From NCBI RefSeq assembly GCF_000272405.2, contig NZ_AJZM02000092.1:1-62118 (forward strand): DNA of 62,118 nucleotides, in the 5' to 3' direction. The stretch comes from Vibrio tasmaniensis 1F-187 (GTDB lineage Bacteria > Pseudomonadota > Gammaproteobacteria > Enterobacterales > Vibrionaceae). Below the pieces are notes generated by a model. The model did not search any database. It saw nothing but the letters and a program-made list of their open reading frames with translations, and was not told where the DNA came from. This document shows positions 44,719 through 52,741 of this stretch, one piece after another. The stretch's first letter is position 1. Each line of letters opens with the position of its first letter. The position numbers and the translations under genes were made by a program.

Positions 44719-45936
44719 TTATCCCTGATTAAGTGAAGGCCAGTTGCTATGTAATACACGCTCTAATTCTAGAGCACTTTTTTGTACTGCGTCTTGAGCC
44801 ACAGCCAGAGTTTTCTTACCGCCCTCAAAGTCGCTTACCGTCAGATCGAAAACCGTGCTGTAAGTGTCAGCACAAGTTTCAAAGGCGCGGCTTCTTGGAA
44901 TCGTGGCCATCATTACTTGGTCATTCAACAGGTAGTTCATCTCAGTCAGAACTGATACCTGCTTTTTATTGTCGTCTTCAAACATCGTTGGCATTAGACG
45001 AACGAACTCAAGCCCTTTCCAATCGTCCGGGAACATTTCATAAACCGTTGGCAAGTGCTGGAAGAAGTTAACCGTTGAAGCCCAGTCCAAACGCTTGGCT
45101 GCACATGGTATTAAAAGCGCGTTCGACGCGTACATTGCATTCCACACTAACGGGTCCACGTGTGGTCCAGTATCAATCATGATCACATCAAAATCATCGG
45201 CGATTTTGTCGATAAGCTTTTCTTTCAAAAGACGAACAATATCAAGTGACTGATCTCTAGACAGACTTTGCCATGCTTCAGCGTTAAACATCGCATCTTC
45301 TGGGAAGGCTGAAATAGTCTTCAAGTTAGGATACTGAGTTGGCAACAGCACGTTCTTACGCAAGAATTCTAGGTCAACATCCTGCTCTTCTGGCACATTA
45401 TCCAACATGATATCGACTGCAGAATAAATGCTGTCATGCTCTGCACCACTAATTTGTGGGTTTAAGAACAGACGCAAAGAGCCTTGTGGATCCAAGTCAA
45501 TCAGACAGATACGGTAGCGCTTATCCAAATTTAGAGATAAGCACGCAGCTAAGTGAACTGCCGTCATTGATTTACCCGTACCACCCTTTTGGTTTTGTAC
45601 GTTGATAATCCATGGTTTATTGTCAGCATGCTGCTTACGTTGATGGAACTTTGGCACTTCTGCCGCGTCCATCAACATGTGAGCTTCTGTCAATGAAATC
45701 GAGTAGTGATTGGCGTTGTTCTTTGTAAACTGATGGCCATCAGCTTCAAGTTTAGTGATCGCTTCATCGAGTTTACGACGCGTTAAACCAGAACGAGTCT
45801 CCATCATAGCTTTAGACATTGGAGGGAAATGTTCATCACTTCGCTCTTCCAAAATAATCTCAATTCGGTCAGCCTGAACTTGTTGAGTTTGTTCGGCTAG
45901 CTGATAGAGCTTATCAATCGTTTGTTCTCTTTTCAT
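44719..45936 (-). CDS. parA2: Chromosome 2 partition ATPase ParA2
   Basis: A 405-aa ParA of the long, plasmid P1-like type. An N-terminal DNA-binding extension (about 1-105) is followed by the deviant Walker A NVQNQKGGTGKS, then IDLDPQGSL and MIDTGPHVDPLVWNA. It moves ori2 regions by ATP-driven DNA binding. It is transcribed away from ori2, opposite to rctB. The N-terminal domain suggests autoregulation of the par promoter just upstream (45937-46100). Confidence 0.95.
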   Translation of the reverse strand: MKREQTIDKLYQLAEQTQQVQADRIEIILEERSDEHFPPMSKAMMETRSGLTRRKLDEAITKLEADGHQFTKNNANHYSISLTEAHMLMDAAEVPKFHQRKQHADNKPWIINVQNQKGGTGKSMTAVHLAACLSLNLDKRYRICLIDLDPQGSLRLFLNPQISGAEHDSIYSAVDIMLDNVPEEQDVDLEFLRKNVLLPTQYPNLKTISAFPEDAMFNAEAWQSLSRDQSLDIVRLLKEKLIDKIADDFDVIMIDTGPHVDPLVWNAMYASNALLIPCAAKRLDWASTVNFFQHLPTVYEMFPDDWKGLEFVRLMPTMFEDDNKKQVSVLTEMNYLLNDQVMMATIPRSRAFETCADTYSTVFDLTVSDFEGGKKTLAVAQDAVQKSALELERVLHSNWPSLNQG

Positions 45937-46156
45937 TGCCAGTTTCCGTAATGATTAACTAAGTACAAATTGTACAGCGATTAACAACAAACACAACAAA
46001 AACATGAACATGCATTTATGAGTAAACTCACATAAAATAGACAGTGTTTTTACAATTTGATGAAACATCACCTCAGAGTAATACTAAAAGTCATCATTTT
46101 CACCATGCACAACCATGTTATTTCTAGTGCACATTTAAAATGTTACAGCATCACTT

Positions 46157-46171
46157 ATTTACAATGTAAAT
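46157..46171. other. parS2 site within the rctA-like region
   Basis: ATTTACAATGTAAAT, an exact consensus match. In V. cholerae a parS2 in rctA lets ParB2 influence ori2 control; this one is in the same relative place. Confidence 0.88.
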
Positions 46172-46217
46172 GATATTATCGCTAAAAAGCTGCGGAACGA
46201 TTGAAACACAACCACAG

Positions 46218-46234
46218 ATTACGGTTGGTGTGAT
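46218..46234. repeat. 17-bp direct repeat, copy 1
   Basis: ATTACGGTTGGTGTGAT, matching 16 of 17 bases of the copy at 47170-47186 in the rctB leader. Same orientation, 952 bp apart, flanking the whole ori2. Confidence 0.85.
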
Positions 46235-46409
46235 TTGCATTCGAATTTATAGATTTTCAATTCAATAAAAATTAAATAACGCTCAATGGACAAAAAATTC
46301 AAAACATAAGAGAAGAGGAGTTGCAAAAAAACAACAGAGGATTCTAACCAGAGCGGAAGAATGATCATGGAACACATCTAATGTAAGAGAATTAATAACA
46401 CCAAATTAT

Positions 46410-46425
46410 GAAGCATGATCAAGGC
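46410..46425 (-). repeat. Extended GATC site (minus strand GCCTTGATCATGCTTC)
   Basis: Candidate RctB site of the longer class, sharing CTTGATCATGCTTC with sites at 49511, 50089 and others. Confidence 0.5.
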
Positions 46426-46475
46426 GCAAACTTAGCAATATTGATCCGAGCAACTGCACATTACAAATGATCAAA

Positions 46476-46495
46476 CTCCGGAAAAATGATCAAGT
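46476..46495 (-). repeat. Extended GATC site (minus strand ACTTGATCATTTTTCCGGAG)
   Basis: Matches the CACTTGATCAT..TTCCGGA form seen at 24049 and 46751. A degenerate copy without GATC (TTCCGGAAGCATGTGAT) follows at 46504. Confidence 0.5.
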
Positions 46496-46630
46496 AAATA
46501 TCGTTCCGGAAGCATGTGATTTAAGAGCTAAGTTACGGACAAATGCTTTTGTAATGGGGATTCAACGCCTATAAGGGCTCAATGATTGAAAATTCAATCT
46601 ACACTGACCGAGAATACGCAAACATGACAA

Positions 46631-46650
46631 TTTCATGATCATGCTTCCTA
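46631..46650 (+). repeat. RctB-like iteron in rctA region (CATGATCATGCTTCC)
   Basis: Same core as the ori2 iterons, TGATCATGCTT, on the plus strand, 228 bp before the iteron array. Confidence 0.55.
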
Positions 46651-46750
46651 GTTAACTCCCACCTACGCTAAATACGTCAAAGCTATCCATTTTCAACAGA
46701 TACAGGTTAAATTTTATCCTCAATAGGGCGGGAAGGATAAAAAAGTACCA

Positions 46751-46770
46751 TCACTTGATCATTGTTCCGA
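46751..46770 (+). repeat. Extended GATC site (TCACTTGATCATTGTTCCGA)
   Basis: Plus-strand copy of the extended site, close to the DnaA box and iterons. A site in this position could compete with or bridge to the array. Confidence 0.5.
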
Positions 46771-46841
46771 TAGATTGGCCATCATAAATATCCGTATTGA
46801 GTTGTATGAAGTGACTTAGAAGATGATGTTGACTTCCGAAC

Positions 46842-46850
46842 TGTGGATAA
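46842..46850. other. DnaA box of ori2
   Basis: TGTGGATAA is the perfect complement of the consensus TTATCCACA. It is 15 bp before the first iteron, as expected for Vibrio ori2, which needs DnaA in addition to RctB. Confidence 0.85.
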
Positions 46851-46864
46851 GCTGTATAAGTATA

Positions 46865-46992
46865 ATGATCATGCTTTCAAGCCAATAATGATCATGCTTA
46901 CAATGACTTAATGATCATACTTCTGGTGTTCTGTGATCATGCTTTCTTTGATTTAATGATCATAGTTTCGGGGTTTTTATGATCATGCTTTC
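46865..46992 (+). repeat. ori2 iteron array: six direct repeats
   Basis: Six copies of (A/G)TGATCATRCTTTC-like 14-mers start at 46865, 46888, 46911, 46933, 46956 and 46979. Intervals are 23, 23, 22, 23 and 23 bp (about two helical turns), all in one orientation. Each contains a Dam site. This is the expected arrangement of the RctB-binding 12-mer array of the minimal origin. Dam methylation is known to be needed for RctB binding to such iterons. Confidence 0.9.
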
Positions 46993-47110
46993 CAAGGGGT
47001 TTTATTTTAAACGTTTAAATTCAGCAACTTAAAGGAAAAGAAACAGCCAGATCATTAGATCACTTAATCATTTAAGATCATATTAATCAAAAAGATCAGT
47101 TATTTAAAAG
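46993..47110. other. Probable DNA unwinding element with six ATCA repeats
   Basis: AT-rich stretch after the iterons. ATCA occurs at 47051, 47059, 47067, 47077, 47086 and 47095, at 8, 8, 10, 9 and 9 bp spacing. In V. cholerae RctB is known to bind single-stranded ATCA repeats in this element during opening, so the pattern fits. Confidence 0.75.
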
Positions 47111-47130
47111 CCAATAAATTCTCTTTATTT

Positions 47131-47144
47131 ATGATCATTCTTTC
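47131..47144 (+). promoter_or_regulatory. Single iteron in the rctB promoter (operator candidate)
   Basis: ATGATCATTCTTTC resembles the ori2 iterons and lies 54 bp before the rctB start. It is placed to let RctB repress its own gene. Confidence 0.6.
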
Positions 47145-47169
47145 TTTATCATTCAGGAACTATAGTGAA

Positions 47170-47186
47170 ATTACGGTTAGTGTGAT
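47170..47186. repeat. 17-bp direct repeat, copy 2 (rctB leader)
   Basis: ATTACGGTTAGTGTGAT, 11 bases before the rctB start. See copy 1 at 46218. It lies where the ribosome would bind rctB mRNA, which has no strong Shine-Dalgarno sequence. Confidence 0.85.
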
Positions 47187-47197
47187 ACGGATCAAAA

Positions 47198-49177
47198 ATG
47201 AAACCAGAAGAGAAATTGTTAATTAAGGCACGAAGCCACAAAGATGGTCATTTATTTGAGGTCTCTGAAACAGCCGTTGAATGGATAGAACAATATCAGC
47301 ACTTCAAAGGTGTCACCAAAAGCATCGTTGAGCTTCTTAACCTAATTTCACTTCGTGGGTTTAGCAGCAAAGACGGTTACGTTTCTACTACCGAGATTAT
47401 TGAATCAACCGATGGTCAAGTTACTCGTGCAGCCTTACAGCAAAGGTTAAGAGCTGCGGTTAGTATCGGTCTTTTCAGGCAAATTCCGGTTCGCTTTGAA
47501 GAAGGTCTTGCTGGTAAAACTATGCTGCATCGCTTTGTTAACCCAAACCAATTGATATCAGTATTGGGTGCTACTAGCTTAGTGACAGAAAGTGTGAAGC
47601 AAAATGAGAAGCAAAAGCGATCTAAAGCTCTAGCTCAAACCAAAGTCAACAAACGCTTATTGAATGAACACGGACTCAATACCCCACCAACGATGAAAGA
47701 CGAAGCCGATCAATTTATTGTGTCGCCAACCAATTGGGCGGGCATTATTGATCAAGCCTTAGCGCCCCCTAGAACGCGCAAGAGCTACCAAAAATCAATG
47801 GTTTCGATCTCTGGCACTCGAGCGGTGATCGAGACACGATCTTCAAAAAACATTATGACGGTTGATGATCTGATGACGCTATTCGCGTTATTCACGCTTA
47901 CTGTTCAATATCATGATCATCACCAAGATGATTACCATCTAGACGCGAAACACACACCGAACAAAACACCACTTTACATCACGGATATTTTGTCCTTGCG
48001 TGGCAAGAAAGACAGCGGGCCGGCACGTGATTCGATCCGTGACAGTATTGATCGTATCGAATTTACCGATTTCCAATTGCATGAGCTCACCGGCCGTTGG
48101 CTTAGCGAGAACATGCCAGAAGGCTTTAAGAGTGATCGTTTCCGATTCCTAGCTAGAACCATTACCGCATCGGAAGAAGCGCCTACAGAAGGCTCTGACG
48201 GCGAAATTCGCATTAAACCGAACCTATACATCCTGGTTTGGGAACCTTCGTTCTACGAAGAGTTGCTGACGCGTGACTATTTCTTCCTATTTCCGCCAGA
48301 AATCCTGAAGCAACATACCTTGGTCTTTCAAATGTATTCGTACTTTAGAAGCCGCATGGCACGTCGCCATTCAGATAGCATGTTGCTCAGTGAACTCAAC
48401 CAGAAATTGGCGCGTAACATCGATTGGCGTCGTTTTTCGATGGATCTGATCCGCGAGCTCAGAAAGTTAGGTGAAGTAGGGGATCAAGAAGATACCTTCC
48501 TGGTTAACCTTTGGGGTTATCACTTAACGATCACCGCGTTGATCGAAAAAGGAAAAACGACTGATTATCAGGTTGATATCAAATGTAATGTGGAAGAAGT
48601 CTTACGTTACTCAAGAGCACGCACCACCAATGCAGGCAAGCGTAATATGGCACCAACGTTACCGAACCCACTGCGTAATGAAATGGTGTCTAAGCAGAAG
48701 TTGGAAGAGTTGTCTGAGATTATTGATGGTGAGTTTGAGCCAATTCAGCGCAAAGCACCGTCGCCAAGAGGCAAATTGGGACGTCGAGTTAAGCAGCGTA
48801 AACACTCTGTTGAGATCAACGCTGACGAGATCATGATTACTCTCTCTAAATATACCTCTGCAGAGGCTCTAGAACGCAGTATAACGGCTTTATCTGCTAT
48901 GACAGGGCATTCACATGCTTCAATCAAAGAAGAGTGTTCTGAGCTCATTGAGAAGCTTGATTGGTTGAGAGTAGGGGAGGACGTTATCCCATACGAAACA
49001 CTGAGTCGCTTGATTGAGCTTTACAACGACCGTGACAGCACCAGCAATCGACACTTGTCTATTGAGCGTTTGATCTCTGGTTTAGCTGTGCGTCGTAAAG
49101 TGTGTAAACAAGTTCACGAAGGTCATTTAGACGAAAACGTGTTCTTAGCGCTCGACGAAATGGCGATTGGCCACTAG
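47198..49177 (+). CDS. rctB: Chromosome 2 replication initiator RctB
   Basis: A 659-aa initiator specific to Vibrionaceae chromosome 2; V. cholerae RctB is 658 aa. It binds the ori2 iterons, opens the origin and also binds inhibitory longer sites. The sequence has several winged-helix domains. Basic stretches are visible (RRKVCKQ near the C-terminus and PSPRGKLGRRVKQRKHSVEI at about 525-545). It is divergent from parA2 and reads away from ori2. The ribosome site is weak (CGGA), and the leader carries an iteron and the 17-bp repeat, suggesting tight control. A terminator follows at 49413. Confidence 0.95.
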   Translation: MKPEEKLLIKARSHKDGHLFEVSETAVEWIEQYQHFKGVTKSIVELLNLISLRGFSSKDGYVSTTEIIESTDGQVTRAALQQRLRAAVSIGLFRQIPVRFEEGLAGKTMLHRFVNPNQLISVLGATSLVTESVKQNEKQKRSKALAQTKVNKRLLNEHGLNTPPTMKDEADQFIVSPTNWAGIIDQALAPPRTRKSYQKSMVSISGTRAVIETRSSKNIMTVDDLMTLFALFTLTVQYHDHHQDDYHLDAKHTPNKTPLYITDILSLRGKKDSGPARDSIRDSIDRIEFTDFQLHELTGRWLSENMPEGFKSDRFRFLARTITASEEAPTEGSDGEIRIKPNLYILVWEPSFYEELLTRDYFFLFPPEILKQHTLVFQMYSYFRSRMARRHSDSMLLSELNQKLARNIDWRRFSMDLIRELRKLGEVGDQEDTFLVNLWGYHLTITALIEKGKTTDYQVDIKCNVEEVLRYSRARTTNAGKRNMAPTLPNPLRNEMVSKQKLEELSEIIDGEFEPIQRKAPSPRGKLGRRVKQRKHSVEINADEIMITLSKYTSAEALERSITALSAMTGHSHASIKEECSELIEKLDWLRVGEDVIPYETLSRLIELYNDRDSTSNRHLSIERLISGLAVRRKVCKQVHEGHLDENVFLALDEMAIGH

Positions 49178-49412
49178 TCATTAACCACCAATCACTGTCA
49201 CTGCTCAGTTGTAAGAAGCCCATATTTACGGCCGACGAATGGATAGTTTGAACACATTAGGTGCTGATTAAAACCGCACCTAACGCTGACAAATTGATGA
49301 CAATGTAGCGCATCCAGTTGATTATTATTTATCCCGAATAGACAACCTTTTGTCCTTTCTTATGATTAATAGATTGGCTCATATTTTGTTACATCATACT
49401 GAATAGATTTTT

Positions 49413-49441
49413 GCGAGTTCCTAAGGGACTCGCTTTTTTTT
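49413..49441 (+). terminator. Terminator downstream of rctB
   Basis: GCGAGT...ACTCGC followed by eight T residues, 236 bp after the rctB stop. Confidence 0.8.
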
Positions 49442-49510
49442 GCCTGTAATTCGGCTAATCATTAACATTCAAAAGCTTACCATTTAAATTCTACAGCTTA
49501 TGGAGTCCGT

Positions 49511-49544
49511 TCCTGAAGCATGATCAAGGTGAGATCATGCTTTC
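49511..49544. repeat. Paired RctB-like sites after rctB
   Basis: An extended site on the minus strand (TCACCTTGATCATGCTTCAG, 49532-49513) abuts GAGATCATGCTTTC on the plus strand (49531-49544). Together they form a near-inverted pair of the iteron core. Confidence 0.5.
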
Positions 49545-49612
49545 TACGGTGCTTATTTTTGATGGGGTTCAGCTTTGATGCTTGATCGAACAGGGGTTGA
49601 ACAAGGAGTGGA

Positions 49613-50158
49613 TCAGTGCAGTTGACGTAGAGCTATACCTTGATCATCGTTCTGGTGTTGACTTGCCATAAAGCGTACATGCGATTCGATCAATTTTTCT
49701 GATTCTTCTTTCCAGCGCGGTTCTTGTTGTTGGTTGGTAAACTCCAAAGCCAATACACACAAGTGCTGTAGCCGCTGTGTACACCACTCTTGTAAGTCAG
49801 GTTCTGATTTTGGATTACAAGACACAGCTTGAAGCTTACTATAGGCAAACATCAGGTATTGGAAAGCTTTTTCCTGATGGTGCGAGCCACAAAGTTCGTT
49901 TGAGATAGATGGTGGGCTTGGTGGTGGAAGCTTTGTCGATGCCGTCAGAATTTCATCTTTATATCGATAAAACGTAAAGATTCTCAAGCATCCGTCTAAC
50001 CAGCATGCGATGCCTTTGCTCTGTTCATCCGTGATCAAAGGCCCCCAGAGTGCATCTGGAGGCGTTAAGATCAAAGGCTCTAACTTCTCCACTTGATCAT
50101 GCTTTCGGTCTTTGTACCAATTTCCGATCCGCTCTAACCAAGTGTCTAGTTCATTCAT
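49613..50158 (-). CDS. Hypothetical protein (181 aa) with RctB-like sites inside
   Basis: A 181-aa soluble protein, acidic and tryptophan-rich, with helices and a central proline stretch (KLPPPSPPSI). No signal peptide, membrane segment or known domain was recognised. Its ATG overlaps the TGA of the ABC ATPase gene (ATGA, 50155-50158), so it belongs to that unit. Two extended GATC sites lie within its reading frame, near each end (49636, 50089). It may be conserved partly because of these DNA sites. Function unknown. Confidence 0.75.
   Translation of the reverse strand: MNELDTWLERIGNWYKDRKHDQVEKLEPLILTPPDALWGPLITDEQSKGIACWLDGCLRIFTFYRYKDEILTASTKLPPPSPPSISNELCGSHHQEKAFQYLMFAYSKLQAVSCNPKSEPDLQEWCTQRLQHLCVLALEFTNQQQEPRWKEESEKLIESHVRFMASQHQNDDQGIALRQLH
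49636..49655 (+). repeat. Extended GATC site inside the 181-aa gene (TACCTTGATCATCGTTCTGG)
   Basis: Candidate longer-class RctB site, 459 bp after the rctB stop. Confidence 0.45.
50089..50108 (+). repeat. Extended GATC site inside the 181-aa gene (CCACTTGATCATGCTTTCGG)
   Basis: Very close to the iteron core plus the CACTT extension, 0.9 kb after the rctB stop. Confidence 0.5.
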
Positions 50159-51087
50159 GCAACGTTATCCCACTGTTTAACATAGTGATTATCTGAAACT
50201 TGCTTGATCTCATGCTGTATTTCACTGCTTTGTTCACGAATACGATCTGCGTCTATTGAATAGTTTGGCTCATTTTTCACGAGTTCGCCAAATGGTAGAT
50301 CAGGATCGGGCACTGCAGAGATCAATAACTTAGTGTATGGGTGTTGTGGGTTGGTTAAGATCGACTGGGTTGATCCCCACTCAACGATCTGTCCCTTGTA
50401 CATCACAGCCGTCTCTTCTGCGATGTAGTGTGCTGTTGCGAGATCATGCGTAATGTACAAAAAACCTATCCCTAACTCTTTCTTCATCCTCTGCATTAGG
50501 TTCAAAACACCGAGTCGTATTGAAACATCCAACATCGAGGTGGGTTCATCGGCAAGGATAACCTCAGCACCGACTGCAAGTGCTCTTGCTAAGTTTATGC
50601 GCTGTCTTTGGCCTCCACTGAGCTCATGAGGGTATTTGGTGAGAGTTTCGATGGGCAACTCCACCAGCGTTAACAACTCTTTGAGACGCTCTGTGAGAGC
50701 TTGTTTCGTAGCAACTTGCTTGTGGATCTTAAGGGGCCGCGTTAAGTGGTGTTCAATGGTGTGGGTTGGATTGAGTGAGCCAAATGGGTCTTGAAATATC
50801 ATTTGCACGCGGCTTCGGTAATCCAAGATATCTTTACGACTTTTTAAGGTAGAAATATCTCTGCCATTGAACAGTATTTCTCCCTCTGTTGGCGGATACA
50901 CTTTGGTCATCAGTCGAGCGCAGGTGCTTTTCCCGCAGCCTGATTCGCCAACCAGTGCCAATGTTTTACCTGCATGTAAATCAAAACTCACCCCATGCAG
51001 TGCTCTAAAGATCTCTTCTTTGCCAAATCCACCACCAACAGTGAATTCTTTAACGAGGTTTTTTACTTGAAAAATAGGTTGTGACAT
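50155..51087 (-). CDS. Oligopeptide/dipeptide-type ABC transporter ATP-binding protein (DppF/OppF-like)
   Basis: A 310-aa ATPase: Walker A GESGCGKST (about residue 47), signature ELSGGQRQRINLARAL, Walker B VILADEPTSMLD and switch His ITHDLAT. The C-terminal extension NPQHPYTKLLISAVPDP is the Opp/Dpp signature. It follows the DppD-like gene by 9 bp and pairs with it as a heterodimer. No permease or binding protein is adjacent, so partners must be elsewhere or lost. The Fur box upstream suggests an iron-related substrate, such as a siderophore or heme peptide. Confidence 0.9.
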   Translation of the reverse strand: MSQPIFQVKNLVKEFTVGGGFGKEEIFRALHGVSFDLHAGKTLALVGESGCGKSTCARLMTKVYPPTEGEILFNGRDISTLKSRKDILDYRSRVQMIFQDPFGSLNPTHTIEHHLTRPLKIHKQVATKQALTERLKELLTLVELPIETLTKYPHELSGGQRQRINLARALAVGAEVILADEPTSMLDVSIRLGVLNLMQRMKKELGIGFLYITHDLATAHYIAEETAVMYKGQIVEWGSTQSILTNPQHPYTKLLISAVPDPDLPFGELVKNEPNYSIDADRIREQSSEIQHEIKQVSDNHYVKQWDNVA

Positions 51088-51096
51088 GGAGCTCTC

Positions 51097-51921
51097 CTAG
51101 CACGCAGTTGCGTGAGCGTGTTCGTGAATATTGGGGAAGGAACTCCATAGCTTTTGGGTGTAGGAGTGCTGAGGGTTATTGCGAATCTCATGGGCTTGGT
51201 TGACTTCAACTATCTGTCCATGACGCATGATGGCAATTCGATCGCACAGTTGGCTCATTAGTGCGAGGTCGTGGGTGATAAACAATATTGAGAAACCAAA
51301 CTCTTCTCTGAGTTGGTGTATTTGCTGCAGAATTTCGCGCTGTACAACCACATCCAGTGCCGTGGTCGGTTCATCCATGATAATCAACTTAGGGTTGAGC
51401 GCGAGAGCTATCGCAATCACCAAACGTTGACGCATCCCACCGCTAAACTGGTGTGGGTACTCGGCTAGACGGTGGCGAGGGATATTGACTAGGTCGAGTA
51501 ACTTTTCGGCGCGATCTTTTGCTTGCTCGTTGTTCATGCCCTTGTGGTGGCGCAATACATCGGCAAACTGTTCTTCAATGGTCAGTACAGGGTTAAGCGA
51601 GTTCATCGCGCTCTGGAACACCATTGCGATCTCACTCCAACGTAAGGTGTTCAAGTGGCTGTCCGATAAGCTCAGCAGATCTTGCCCGCCAAACAGTATT
51701 TGCCCGCCAGAGATGAAAGCCGGTGGCTTATGCAGGCGGTTAATGGCAAATGCGATGGTACTTTTGCCACACCCGGATTCTCCCGCTAAACCAAAAATCT
51801 CGCCTTGGCCTATATTAAAGCTTACGGATTTTACGGCATTAAAATCGCCGTCATCGGTAATGTAATCGACACATAGATTCTTCACTTCGAGAAGAGGTGT
51901 CTCTGAATTTTCCCTAGACAT
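51097..51921 (-). CDS. Oligopeptide/dipeptide-type ABC transporter ATP-binding protein (DppD/OppD-like)
   Basis: A 274-aa ATPase: Walker A GESGCGKST, signature QFSGGMRQRLVIAIAL, Walker B LIIMDEPTTALD and switch His ITHDLAL. NNPQHSYTQKLWSSFP matches the Opp/Dpp C-terminal signature. ATG 51921 is preferred to GTG 51930 because GAGTG sits at the right distance and MSRENS is polar, as expected. It is the first gene of the unit with the second ATPase and the 181-aa gene. A near-perfect Fur box lies 18 bp upstream, so the unit should be iron-repressed. Confidence 0.9.
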   Translation of the reverse strand: MSRENSETPLLEVKNLCVDYITDDGDFNAVKSVSFNIGQGEIFGLAGESGCGKSTIAFAINRLHKPPAFISGGQILFGGQDLLSLSDSHLNTLRWSEIAMVFQSAMNSLNPVLTIEEQFADVLRHHKGMNNEQAKDRAEKLLDLVNIPRHRLAEYPHQFSGGMRQRLVIAIALALNPKLIIMDEPTTALDVVVQREILQQIHQLREEFGFSILFITHDLALMSQLCDRIAIMRHGQIVEVNQAHEIRNNPQHSYTQKLWSSFPNIHEHAHATAC

Positions 51922-51938
51922 GATAAACACTCAGTTAT

Positions 51939-51957
51939 GATATTGATAATCATTATC
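51939..51957. promoter_or_regulatory. Fur box upstream of the ABC ATPases
   Basis: GATATTGATAATCATTATC matches the 19-bp Fur consensus (GATAATGATAATCATTATC) at 18 of 19 positions. It starts 18 bp from the first ATG, where it would overlap the promoter. Confidence 0.85.
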
Positions 51958-52282
51958 ATTAACATGTGTTGAATTTAGTGGAAGAGAAGAGCACAAAAAG
52001 AATGAAGTGACTCGAATTATTTTTTGATTATTTCATGAAGTTTCAGCGGGAAATAGGAAATGAGAACGAGGAAAATGAGAGGTGGATCAAACCACATTTC
52101 TTATGGGGAATCTTTTAAATGTAATGGCACAAAATGGCTTTGGCAAAGTTTAAATGAGGCATTTATTAATTAGCTTTGTGAAGCGTCGGAATCATCACAT
52201 TTCAGTACAGAATTGCTTAACAAGCGAAATAGCATTTGCTACAGATTACCTGTCCATTACATGGTGCTTTTCGGAGGAAAAC
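51958..52282. other. Intergenic region between ABC ATPases and the 64-aa gene
   Basis: About 325 bp. Apart from the adjacent Fur box and the leader of the 64-aa gene, I see no gene. A reading frame from 52154 is open, but its upstream part does not look coding. Confidence 0.5.
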
Positions 52283-52477
52283 ATGTCCATTAATTCTATC
52301 AACCATGATGAAATGACAAATATTGCAAATAAGTGGGATGCTGAAGAAGAAGTATCTTTTAAACCAGAAAAGAAAATGAAGTCTGCTGAAGCTCGTCGTC
52401 GTATTGAAGCTCTAAGAGAAATTAGAGAAAGCGGTTTTAGTCTGGAAGAAGCGAGGGAGCTAGGTCTAATTCATTAA
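52283..52477 (+). CDS. Small hypothetical protein (64 aa), PA3496-like
   Basis: A 64-aa highly charged protein, MSINSINHDEMTNIANKWDAE... ending RRRIEALREIRESGFSLEEARELGLIH. I choose ATG 52283 because GGAGG lies 7 bases upstream; a longer frame from 52154 lacks a ribosome site. The ARRRIE...RE pattern resembles the small PA3496 family, whose role is poorly known. A strong terminator follows. The match is by eye only. Confidence 0.65.
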   Translation: MSINSINHDEMTNIANKWDAEEEVSFKPEKKMKSAEARRRIEALREIRESGFSLEEARELGLIH

Positions 52478-52496
52478 CAATCCCCATTGCATTTAG

Positions 52497-52520
52497 AAGG
52501 GTGGCGCACCGCCACCCTTT
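52497..52520 (+). terminator. Terminator after the 64-aa gene
   Basis: AAGGGTGGCG pairs with CGCCACCCTT, followed by T-rich sequence. Confidence 0.85.
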
Positions 52521-52741
52521 GATTTATCTGATTTTTTTAAGAAACTTGTGCTTTTTATAAGTAAACCATGCTCCTTGCCTCTCTCCATTTAAATCCATTG
52601 TCCTTCCTCTACATTACTTGTTCTCGACTAAAAACATGCCCTTGGCATACTCTTTAACTAAGTTGTTTGACAGTTATATGCAACGCCACTAATTTTAAAG
52701 TTAAAGCAAAAATATGCGATGTTGCTGGTAAGGAGAAGGCT

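Larger units (their letters stand above)
45937..46860. other. rctA-like control region of ori2
   Basis: About 920 bp without coding sequence between parA2 and the ori2 iterons. It contains a parS2 (46157), one copy of a 17-bp repeat shared with the rctB leader (46218) and seven GATC sites: 46363, 46417, 46443, 46469, 46488, 46637 and 46757. In V. cholerae the same location holds rctA, a transcribed non-coding locus with RctB sites that restrains initiation. I infer the same here from position and sites. Confidence 0.75.
49178..49612. other. Intergenic region downstream of rctB with RctB-like sites
   Basis: It contains the rctB terminator (49413) and two GATC sites (49511-49544) on opposite strands. 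No gene is supported. Confidence 0.6.

Noticed and set aside
46865..46992. Regularly spaced repeats resembling a small CRISPR array
   Set aside because: The 14-bp units with about 9-bp spacers are too short for CRISPR, contain GATC, and lie between parA2 and rctB next to a DnaA box. They are origin iterons.
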